From NCBI GenBank assembly GCA_023101725.1, contig JALJCO010007119.1, positions 186,001-250,000 on the forward strand: 64,000 bases of DNA. Reading direction: 5' to 3'. Origin of the DNA: Atherinomorus stipes. Taxonomy: Eukaryota; Chordata; Actinopteri; Atheriniformes; Atherinidae. This document shows, piece after piece, positions 54,034 to 64,000 of the stretch; the stretch's first letter is position 1, and each line of letters starts with the position of its first letter. A program made the translations under genes and the position numbers. The notes under the pieces are model-generated. The model made no database searches and had not been told where the DNA came from. It was given only the letters and a program-made list of their open reading frames with translations.

Positions 54034-54479
54034 ACCCGTAGTAAATATATGGATAACTTTTAGCATGAGCGCTGCCGTAAGAAAAAACATAGGATAAAAC
54101 ATTGCCATAATTTATTGTAATACTACTACATACTGTATTTTGAAAGTGGACAAACATACGTATGTCTATATGTTTACAGGAGACTCTAAGCTACAGAGAA
54201 ACATGCAAACACTATTTAACTGGCCAGCAGCTTTGTACTCGATGGTCTCACACCACAGCACCACCCAGCTCTCTCCAGTTGAAATGAATAAATTAAAAAT
54301 CAAAAACAATTTTTAAAAAACTTTTTTTAAAGAAAAAACTCTTTCAGTGAGTTCTCTTTTAAATTTCATATCCAGAACTTTCCATATGCTCAGTTGTGTA
54401 CATTAAAATGAAAAGAAACTTAATTAATGGAATTCTCTTTAAGCTGTGTAAAATTCTCATTGTTGTTGTTGTTGTTCAA

Positions 54480-54950
54480 CACTTATAAACACTGCCTGCT
54501 GCAGTTGGTCAGGTCTAGGTTCAGCAACATAATGTGCCCAAAGAATGAGGTCAGCTGAGTACCTGGATTTACTGAACAGGCAGGTTATTCCAACTATGGA
54601 TTTTTTTTTCTTCCCTTATGGCACGGACATACTCCAAAATAACAACGCCAGGATTCATGGGGCTTACTGTAGATTGTGAAAGAGTGGTTCTGGGAGCATG
54701 AGACATCATTTTCACATGTGGATTGGCCACCACAGAACCCTGAACCCTATAGAGAATATTTGGGATCTGCTGGAGAAGGCGTTGAACAGCGGTCGGACTC
54801 TTCCATCATGAACACAAGATCTCGATGTAAAATTAATGCAACAGTAAATCAATCCTGACACTGCAGAAGCTTATTGAAACAATTCCACAGCAAATGCGTG
54901 CAGCTAAAGGTAGTTCGACAAAATATTAGAGAATCCTTTATTCGAGTGGC
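54480..54950 (+). pseudogene. Degenerate Tc1-like transposase C-terminus
   Basis: Translated in more than one frame, the stretch gives [13 protein letters not shown], then [16 protein letters not shown], then WFWEHETSF...VDWPPQNPE, then, after a frameshift, IENIWDLLEKALNSGRTLPS, then LHKLIETIPQQMRAAKGS-like sequence. These correspond to the second half of a Tc1/mariner DDE transposase: the DN-containing catalytic block, the WP.Q.P.LNPIEN block and the C-terminal tail. Several frameshifts and stops show it is dead. Neither terminal inverted repeat is obvious. Confidence 0.75.
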
Positions 54951-55653
54951 AAATTTTTCTTTGGACAGGAAATCTATAAGTGCTCATAATACAGCAAATG
55001 TTTAGATTTTCAATGTACGCTATAAAAACAGAATAGTTGAATCACTTAAATTAAATGTTTCAACTGTTAAAAAGTAGTTGAAAGGGCTTTAAGCACACAG
55101 CAAAATCCTGTGTAAAATTTGAATTGTTAAATCACATTAACTCTTTCAGAGTAATTCCAACACCGGTGAGAGTAAAATGCCCCCTGATGACCAGCAGTGC
55201 TGGTGATAATTTTCAGAGTTAAAACAAGTTTTTTCTTTTCAGTGTCAAAGAAAAATAACTCCCTGAGTTACTCAGGGAGGCTCCGCCCTTTTCAGTTTGA
55301 ATATTTCCCATCATGCTTTGTTCATTTCATTTTGTTTATTTATTTTGCTTATCACCAACTATTTAGAGTCCATAGAGCCCATTTGGTTTAAGTCCAAGTT
55401 CAGCTAATGAGTTCATTTAACTTGGCCATTTTAAAGGGACTTGAGGCAAAATTAAGAAACAAAACTCTTGACTGATGTGACGCTTCAGGCAACTGCAGCC
55501 ACGAGCGTGCACAAACTGAAGCTATAATGTTGTTTACTCACCTTTTTCTTCGTAGTTACACTTTTTAGTGGTCTTTCAGTTGATCTGGATCGTTTGCTGA
55601 CGGCAGAAGAATCCATAACTATCGCTTACAGTGTTTGAATTTACTGCGATTAC

Positions 55654-55822
55654 TGTATTAAAACTGCGGATGTAGCGTCATTTGACATCATGTCCGCACG
55701 GCAGCGCTGGAAAGCTATAATATTGTTTACTAAGCTTTTTCTTTAACGTGACCGTCTTTTTTCTGTATCAAAACTGGGGATGTAGGTCATTTGACATCAC
55801 GTCTGCAGGGCAGCGCGGGAAA
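55654..55822 (+). repeat. Two-copy tandem duplication, unit about 110 bp
   Basis: The block around 55654-55711 (TGTATTAAAACTGCGGATGT, CATTTGACATCATGTC, GGCAGCGC) recurs at about 55764-55820 with small changes. A flanking block, AGCTATAATGTTGTTTACT at 55522 and AGCTATAATATTGTTTACT at 55712, also recurs at a larger interval. The whole 55.4-55.9 kb area therefore looks like part of a repeat-built element. Confidence 0.6.
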
Positions 55823-56368
55823 TTCGGACACCGAATTGCAGCGCATTTTGCAGCATACAGCCTGTTCAAGGCAACGAAGAGAAACGTGGGTGGAAACGTT
55901 CTTTTGGGTATTAAGCTCTTCATCACCCATTAGTATTAAAAAAAATGGACATGCATGTGTGTTTGTTTTTTAATTCCTGCCTCTAGTCCCTATAAGTCAG
56001 ACTTACTCAGATCATTCAGTTTCTGTGAAATAAATAATCTGAATCACTCTGACTCAGTTTAATGGAAAGTCAACTCAAATGACTCAAATCTATTCAAATT
56101 AAATACTTGATTCCTCCAAAAGCAACTTGATAGTCACATTATTCTCTTAGGGTGAATAGAAAGTCTTTTTGATTTTGTACGCTCAGGCTTTAGTTTCTAA
56201 AATGGGAATATTTTATTGCAGCAAAAATTACATTGTTCAAATTATTGGGTATCAATCACAAAAGATTGAATTCTAAATTTCAGTTGGTTCAGCGATTGTC
56301 TGGATTTCAAGTTGATTTCATTTCAGTTTACATTATTGGTGCTCACAGATAAATTTGGTTTGCAGTAA

Positions 56369-57385
56369 TTAAAGGCCCTATACCTGATTTTATTTTAATC
56401 TCTTTCAGAGAAATGCTTTCAACATGGTATAATATGTGTTAAAAGAGGTAATTTCATAAAAATAAATCACTCATTGATTGCGTATATGCATGAATCCAGG
56501 CCTTTTTAGTTTAGATTTCTAAGGATGGCGTGACGCTCTCTTTATGCCAATGCGGTTCGTTCTACATAAGTTTCAGTTTCCTATCAGCCACTCACAGCGT
56601 TTTCTTAACGAGGAGCGCCCTCCTCTCTCATGTGCACGGCAGCACTTGTAAACAGAACCGCTTGGCGTCTACCAAAGGAAAAGTGGCGATACCGCAGCAA
56701 AACAGCCTGTAAACATCAAAACTGAGGAGGAGAGAGGCTTGAAACGCAGGAGAGACCAAAGAAGGAATTAAGTTCGTGTTCTCGGTGGATTGTACTGAAG
56801 GTAGAGAGCAGCTGGACGCCTTGGACTGAATGTGGACTCGAAGTCCGCCTGGACAGGTATTTTTTTCAATAACTTTCTTCTCAGTAACATTTACGTCCTC
56901 GGGTGCTGGCGCCTCCTCTGCTGGTCTACCGTATATAATACATAGTGATATTTACAGCGTAGCATGACGAAGCCTTACATCACTGCTTCTTGAAGTGGCC
57001 GCTAGAAACTTTATCAGACTGTGTCATCTTGTAATGTCGCCTATAACATCATAACTCGTCATAACTGTGCATCTGTTTACATAACTGTAGCTAGGGTAAA
57101 CTACCGGTTATGGTAGAAAATGTCATTTAGCTGATCCGCAGCCATTTACTGCAACCAAAAGAGTAATTTCACTGGAAGATGCAAGTTTTCTCTGGAGAGT
57201 TTCTTTGTGCACGAATATGAAATTTGCATGTTATTTCGTGCTTGTTGAGTGGGAGGAGAGAAAAATGAGAGTAGGAACATTTTCTCACTGGGAGAAACAG
57301 TAAGGGGCAGGGCTTACAGTTCAAACTACACTCTTCACCTTGCTCACGGTTCGCAAATGTGCAAAATCAGGTATAGCACCTTTAA
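56369..57385. mobile_element. 1.0-kb element with TTAA-bounded inverted termini
   Basis: The left end is TTAAAGG, two variable bases, then CTATACCTGATTTT (56369-56391). The right end (57363-57385) is its inverted copy. TTAA at both outer ends suggests a piggyBac-like target preference, though the TIR does not start with the usual CCY. The interior has a CpG-richer, promoter-like centre (56520-56700) and a donor-like CTGGACAG/GTATTT at about 56856. No transposase is seen, so it would be non-autonomous. Confidence 0.65.
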
Positions 57386-60300
57386 GTCATCATGCAACAG
57401 TAAAACAGTAAATTCCATAAAAACAGAGTACTGAAGGAGAAGTTAATCATCATGTTGTCATCATCCACAATATGGACAATATTCTACATGTGGGCCCTTC
57501 AAGTTAAAGGATCAAAAGGTGCATTCAGTAAACCAGCACCATCACACTGACATCATCACTGTCACATCATCATGGCCAACTGATTCCAGAAAAGAAAGCT
57601 TTTATCACGTAAAGATTTAAATGGGAGTCTTATTGATACTCATTGTGTAACTTTTAACATACTCATGCCACACTATAGTGTCCTTCATTTTGTTATCTAA
57701 ACTTAAGTAAAGGTCTGTTTCCTGATGGAAATTTGGCGAAAGCTTCACACCTTGTAATTCTAATCATCATAGCCTGTTCCAGCCTCTCTAAAAGGTCAGT
57801 GTTTGATATCAGGGGTAATTTTAAAGGCCTTTAAAACAGTCCTTCTTAACATTCATAAGCATACATGACCCCAGAAGCTAGAGCGCTATCACATTTTGAT
57901 TACCCGCTTAACACTACCGCATTGTTAAAATTGCCCCCGCCCCCTCCCTAAGTAAACTCTGCCTCTGACCTGCATTCCCTCACTCTTGAGGGACCACTTG
58001 TGCTCTGTCTCGGAAGGCAGAGTCAGATGATGGGGCACCAGGGTCAGATGCTATTGAGCGATGCTTCAAATAAATGTATGAATAAATAACATCATGAATA
58101 AATGGCTGGACTGAAATAACTGGAGAAAGCCAAAGACTTTAACTTGGTCGAGTTGTTGTAGAGAAAAAGAGGGGAAAAAGACAAAAGAAGAAAAAAAGAA
58201 CCAGAAACTGTGACCTTGCTTGAGTTTGGAAACTTATTTAAATCTCTTATCTTAGTCACCATATGTTTTGAGTCACAAAGACTTTAAGGCATGACACTAA
58301 TTTTCAAATGCAGGAGATGGTTTTGTTTTTTTTAATTAAAATCCCCACAAACTTGTAGGCTAGCTGTAAATGTTATCAGGAGCATGTTATACAGCTGCAG
58401 GCCAACTGAAAGAAAATGAGAGCAAACATATTAGGGCCAGGATGTACACACAACACTGTTCTTTTTAGCGTTCGCAGCTTTGAAGTTCTGAAGGCTAAAG
58501 GCTGCTACATATGATACAGAAAAGAGGAGGCTGTGCTTTGGCCAACACAGCTTGCTGCATGTGTTGATCATGGATGCATGTTGTTGATCCATTCATGTGA
58601 CAGGCAGAAACACATTGTGGTGCATCAGAGATCAAAAAGACTTTGCTCTTGTGGAATCCTCACAGTACTGGAACAGTCATAAAAGATGTTTACTGTTCAC
58701 AAGTGACAGTTGACACTGCATCCAAGTAAAGTCCAAGAATTTAATGAAAAGGAACTTGGAAACCCAATTTATACCATCATTTATGTGCAAATTGAGAGGA
58801 GTTCAAGCCCTCTTTGGCTTAAACTACTACACATTGCAGTGTTGTGTTGGCCATCCCTTATAAAGTATTCATTAAAAGAACAAAAGTAATGTTTATGATT
58901 AGAAAAAATCAGGAGAAACCCTGCTAGATACTCTGCTGGTCAAATATAGACAATCTTTTCTAAAGCACTACTATTATGCAGTATATACAGTCTCTCCGAC
59001 AGTTTTCAAATATCTCTTTTCTATTTGTTGGGGGTATTCCAGAGCATCACTATCTACACTTCTCTTCTGTGGGAAATTCAAATCTAAGGAGAAATCAAAA
59101 CATTGTAAGTTGATTGACTATGTTAAACCAGTCTAAGTCCATTTATAGTAAGCCAGATCAATTAACAGTAAGTGAGACGATTTTTTTCAGCACATTTTTT
59201 TTTACATTCCTACATCAATGCATCAGCTTTAATACTCAGAATGTTGCAAATCATGCAGTGCAACATTAGATTCATAAAATGCCATGGCCTTGTTTTTTTT
59301 ATATATATCAACCAGCTATAGCAGATGAATCAATATTCGACTTTAGCCAAACAAAAATAGCATTGTCTCTGCTGCAGTTTCAGAAATACTGTATCCAGAG
59401 CTTTTCAATACTTTAGAATAGATAAAAATGTTTTTGTGCAATGAAATATCCCTTGACAGCAAAAGCAGAAGAACAGCATTTTATCCTCAGATGAGAACAA
59501 ATAGTCTGACCCCACAGAAGCCTGGCCTCAGGATCAATAAGTCATTGTGGGATAAGATGAGGAAACATTTGAACTGTGAGCTGTTCAGTATGTTTGGAGT
59601 AACCTACCTGCTCAGTGTCTTTATTAATTAAATTAAATGTTAGCATTTTTTCTTGTACTGCTCTTCGATTAAAGTTAAAACAAATTAAAATATAACAATG
59701 ATGTATTTTTTTAAAGAATTCCTGTCCTCATAAGACCCTAAACTAGATCTTCATGTCAAAAATATACAATATATTGGTTATAGACATGTGATTTTAAATA
59801 AATGTTATCTCATTGTTTAGATTTCATTTGTCAGATGTCAGTGAGAAGTCATGCCATATTGCTTATTCACAACTGTAGCCTCATCATCATTTATGTGTCC
59901 ACGCTGAGAAGATTTAAGGCTGTGTTGTGACTGTGGCTTAGACCGAGACTTTAGCTGATGAAAATCCCTCTCTACACCTCAAGGCCCTGCTGTCCCAATC
60001 CCCCTCAGACTGGCACTGATCGATAGCTGGTTGTTATTGACATGACACCTGCCGAGCTGGGCTTTAAGCTATCGAAAACCGATGTGGCACATCAAAAATG
60101 GGACTCCAGCTTTCATGTTTGTAAACAGTATCGATTTGCATAATAACCTTAAAAATTAGTTCCACGGATTAGGCAAGGACAAACCTGTTTCAGCGTTTGT
60201 TATGATGCCTCCAGCATTTGCCTAATTAGAGAAAAAGAGGCAGAGGCTGTGATCGGCTTGAAAAACAGGCTGTGATCGGCTTGACAAGTCGGTGCATTGC

Positions 60301-61200
60301 TGTCAACACCTTTTGGTTTGCCACTGTTAATGAAAGCCATTTTCCATTAAATAATAAAATAAAAACACACCTCTAGACTTCTTGGCAGACAGAAGCGCTG
60401 ATGCGTCACTTTTACATGGATGCAAATTATAGCTGCGTGTCACCATCATTTATTCATGAGGGAGGCCTTCTATCTCTTGGCGGGTTTACCTGCACCATGG
60501 AGGTGCTCTTTTCTCCATTGTGCCACGGTGCTGAGAGAGATGTCAGAAATGACGAGGAGACAGATGTACAAAAGAAACAATACAACAATCTTCACTTCAC
60601 TCGACAGGTCCAGTTTAAAGGCACTGAATTATGTATCATAGCAGCAGTACAATCACAGAATTATTTGTCAGCAGTGAATTTCTCCACCAAGTCTTTAAAA
60701 AGTGACCTACTTGACAAATAAAGGGCATCAATTAGCTGTAGTCTTGCAGTTGACTAATCCTTGCTATTTACTGAGAGGATATCACCATCATTGGCATGCA
60801 TACGCCTTTATCAAAGATATTTCTCTCATCACAGTTTGTGCAATTAAACCTGCAATTCTGTTTTTCTTGTGTGTTTTCGTTCGTTTGCTGTCCATTGCTG
60901 CAACACACAAGCATCACAACAAAAAATGCTGCAAGGCAAAGATGAAGGAGGCTTCTTTTTCAACTCCCTGTTGTGGACATTTTTCGTATAATCCATTGCA
61001 ACACCATTCCTGCAACAAGAATTCCCCAGTGTAAAATGCAAAAGATTAAAAAAAGAAAAAATGAAAAAAGTTTATGGAAAAATAAAGGCCTGGTGGTGTC
61101 TGACAAGCCTTTAAATCTGGGACAGTCATCCCAAAGAGGAATGCACATACTCATTGCGGGGACATAAAAGCTGAGTTTTAACAGCGCTACAAGGGAGATG
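57386..61200. other. Non-coding DNA
   Basis: No supported gene. The only internal repeat noted is a short tandem duplication of AGGCTGTGATCGGCTTGA at about 60243-60287. ORFs at 60401-60721 and 60702-61034 lack family resemblance or splice support. Confidence 0.45.
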
Positions 61201-61439
61201 GAGATGGTAGGCCATTAGCAGGATGTCATTCTTTCAGTCTGTGAAGATTTACAGTATTAAGCACCCCACATATTTAAAAAAAAAAAGTTGCACCAGTTTT
61301 TTCTTTCTTTCTTTCTTTTCTTTACAAAAAGCATTTTCCCACAAACATCTGGACTCTAAAACCCACAATGTCAAAGCACTTTTACAACCAGGTTGCTTGA
61401 AAAAAGATCAATTAATGAATTTGCACAGGTGCAGTGAAA

Positions 61440-61829
61440 CAGAGAACATAAGAATTAAAAAAAAAGATATAACAAAACATGACTTAATATTTCACTTAGC
61501 ATTATAAAAAAAGAAAATGTTTTTGGAAAAGGATGAAGGCAAAGAAATAGAAAACATAAAAGAAAACAACATTTTAGAAAGTAAACCAAAAAAAATGCAA
61601 CAATGAAGCAACAAAATAGATTCACAGAAAATGAAAAAAATCCATTAACATAATAAAAATTCCAACAATTGAACATAAAGTAAAAGCTAAAAGAGTAATC
61701 AAATCTAATAACAGAGAAAAGACTGCACATATCAGAAAATACATCAGAAAACACAATAATTAAGAAAAAAACTCAAACAAACTTAGAGAAAAACCATGTT
61801 AGAAACACAAAAATTAGATAGGAAGCGCA

Positions 61830-61876
<47 letters not shown>

Positions 61877-62453
61877 AAGAAAAATTCTGCAACAAAATGG
61901 AAAGCAAAAGATTTTTTTCTAAACCCTAACAATGCAACAGAAAACATGTCAACAAAATAGAAAAACCACCCAAACTCCAACGAGACAACTGATTCTTCCA
62001 AAATGCACAAAGCTGTATCAGAAAACACACAAATCCCCAAAAAACAATATTGAGGAAAAGTAAAAGCTTTTCAGAAAACTCAACAATGACACATGAACAG
62101 TACATTTAAAAAGGCACACACATACACACACACACACACAACAAAAAAAAGAAAACGGAGAATAAAGCATTGTACAGTAGACACCGATAACCCAGGAAGT
62201 TCAACAGTTGTTAGACTGGAACAAATAATTTCAGAGTATTAAGATAGAATTATTAAAACCATGAAACAGGAACACCACAACAGAACAGAACAGAAAACAC
62301 AAAAACAAGAAGAGAAAACATGACAACTAAAAAGAAAAAACAATTTAAGACAAAACTGATGATAAAAGGCAAAAAAGAACTGTAAACAATACTTTTCAGA
62401 AAGTAGTGATAAACAAAATGGAAGAAGAAAAGTGGCTAAAGACTTTTAAAAAT

Positions 62454-62460
<7 letters not shown>
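61440..62460. repeat. Degenerate A-rich, T-poor repetitive stretch
   Basis: About 1 kb of strongly asymmetric sequence (A with some C and G, few T) in which variants of CAGAAAACACAACAA recur many times without a fixed period. A (TA)n run occupies about 61831-61870. The - strand ORF at 61455-61754 is simply the T-rich complement. Confidence 0.65.
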
Positions 62461-62506
<46 letters not shown>

Positions 62507-62509
62507 GGG
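62456..62509. repeat. (TG)n followed by a G19 run
   Basis: About 17 TG units pass directly into an uninterrupted run of about 19 G, which is rare in vertebrate DNA and able to form G-quadruplex structures. Confidence 0.95.
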
Positions 62510-64000
62510 TGTCAGGTGCACTTTGCAAAGTACTGAAACCCTGAACTCAGCTGGGTTTCATCTCTGAAATTTGGAAAGTTTTGGTCCTGCAGTTGAATTT
62601 TGCTGTATCACCATAGAACTTCTCCAAATCATCGGCCAACATTTGTTTTTCAGCATAACAATCCCTGGAAGTTTAGAATGAAGGACAGAGGCAGGCGGGT
62701 GTTAGCAGTAAGACAAAAAGCAAGAATGCAAACAGACAATTTGTATTAAAAACGTCCAAATCATGAACCACACTCAGAATGGCTCTCCTGGACACAAATC
62801 CAGAAAACAGTACCATATGTGCAAGCTTTTTCACTAAGTGTTGACACTGGGGCCTGAAAGAATTAGTATTCTGCAAGGTAAATGTTTTCCTCCGGGCTCT
62901 GTTTCTGTGACAGCTTACAGATGTTTCAGCCGTGCAGAGAAAGTAAGGCTTATTCCACCACACCATGAATGAAAAAGCATGTTGAAGGTTTTGCCCCAGC
63001 CAAGTTCTGAAAGTGATCTACAACTTATACTCAGGTGCACTTTGCAAAGTACTGAAACCCTGCACTCAGCTGGGTTTCATCTGACACAGATGCTATCTAG
63101 TGCTGCTTCGATGGATTTCAGTGCATAGTGTTCTGCACACATTTGGCAACTTAGCATCTCTCTCATGACAGCTGTATGGACAGTTGCACAGTGAAAGAGT
63201 AAAAACTATTTTGAATCCATTAGAAGTTCATAAAGTCTTGGAAAAGACAAATGTGTCTTCTTGTTTAAGAGGTGTTGCGTAAAAGCAATTATTCATGTTT
63301 TTTTCTGTTTGCCTTTTCAACTCAATCTCTCTCACATACACACACCGCTCAGTTGTGGAAGCAAACTGAGCCAATCTTGTTTACAAGGAGTAGCGTAGAA
63401 CTGCAGACTGCTGCTGTTGCTGCTGCTCAGCCTCAGCCTTGACTCCCATTTACTAGTATAACAAACCATCAGGGAGGGGAGGAAGGCAGGGGAAAACATT
63501 GTTATCAGCAGGCCAGATAAACCCCCTCCAGAGGTAGTGCTGATAGAGAGGCAGCCCCGCTGCTGGGCAAATAGAAAGATCCTATCTGGTCCTTGCTCTA
63601 AGACGGCCAATCAGCCCAGCAGAAGCACTGAGGCTTTCTCGAACGGGGAAAGATGTGTGGAGAGAGGACACCAGAGCATTGCCATGTCTGTTCCTCCTTT
63701 CAGATGGACTTTTAGAGGAGGAGCTGGATCTCATCTGCCTACTAGACGGCTGAGAGGAGGGAGGCTTTGGGTGGAGCTGTAGGGCTCTGAGTTTTGGTGA
63801 TGCTGATGTGGGTCAGCTTGGGGTCGCAGCAGGCTAAGTTTTGCAGCCAGGAAAGGTTGAGTTGGGATTTTTAAATCCTCTTCTGATCATCAGTTCCAGA
63901 GACGATTTTTTTTTAGAACCAAGGGGTAATTTTTATACTTTTTCTTGGGCATTGATGGACAGTTTCTGGGCATTGATTGGATGATCAATAATAATTGTGG
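62510..64000. other. Non-coding DNA at the right end
   Basis: No supported gene. It contains a 52-base direct repeat pair (62512-62563 and 63031-63082). A somewhat GC-richer stretch at 63400-63850, with a CCAAT motif at 63606, could be the start of a gene lying to the right; no coding frame supports this inside the window. Confidence 0.4.

Noticed and set aside
61455..62040. Phe/Leu-rich - strand ORFs resembling transmembrane segments
   Set aside because: They are the complement of the A-rich repetitive stretch and the (TA)n run.

Overview
The window is vertebrate nuclear DNA, almost certainly from a ray-finned (percomorph-type) teleost. The genes are split by GT-AG and GC-AG introns, the proteins match vertebrate families end to end, and the intergenic DNA carries fish-type SINEs, MITEs, Tc1-like relics and many microsatellites. 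There is no prokaryotic signature: no operons and no Shine-Dalgarno spacing.

Five protein-coding genes are supported. (1) ppp1r1b (DARPP-32), + strand, about 3360-6723, 3' part only. (2) pnmt, - strand, 8890-10387, complete, three exons, TATA promoter. (3) aldh18a1 (delta-1-pyrroline-5-carboxylate synthase), + strand, 14690-27453, 17 coding exons reconstructed to an uninterrupted 782-residue protein. (4) and (5) two tandem gamma-crystallins on the - strand, 31155-32483 and 33027-34476, each 9 nt + 243 nt + 276 nt of coding exon, each with a TATA box 52-62 bases before its ATG.

Layout: 1-3.3 kb is intron or 5' flank of ppp1r1b. ppp1r1b and pnmt converge on a shared 2.2 kb 3' region. pnmt and aldh18a1 diverge across 4.3 kb that holds a 339-bp TA-flanked mini-transposon. 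aldh18a1 is followed by 3.7 kb of non-coding DNA and then the crystallin pair. From 34.5 kb to the end I find no supported gene: 29 kb of non-coding DNA, with a transposon-rich part at about 46-57.4 kb and a low-complexity part at 61.2-62.5 kb.

The genes do not form one pathway. ppp1r1b and pnmt are near neighbours in mammals too, and both belong to catecholamine biology (dopamine signalling; adrenaline synthesis). aldh18a1 makes the proline/ornithine precursor in mitochondria. The crystallins are lens structural proteins. The points most worth a second look are: an apparent 1-base frameshift plus loss of the Cdk5 phosphosite in ppp1r1b; two GC-AG introns and a tandem splice donor that would make the +/-Val-Asn isoforms of P5C synthase; and two roughly 1 kb inverted-repeat elements without a recognised transposase. 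I found no gene system of a clearly new kind.
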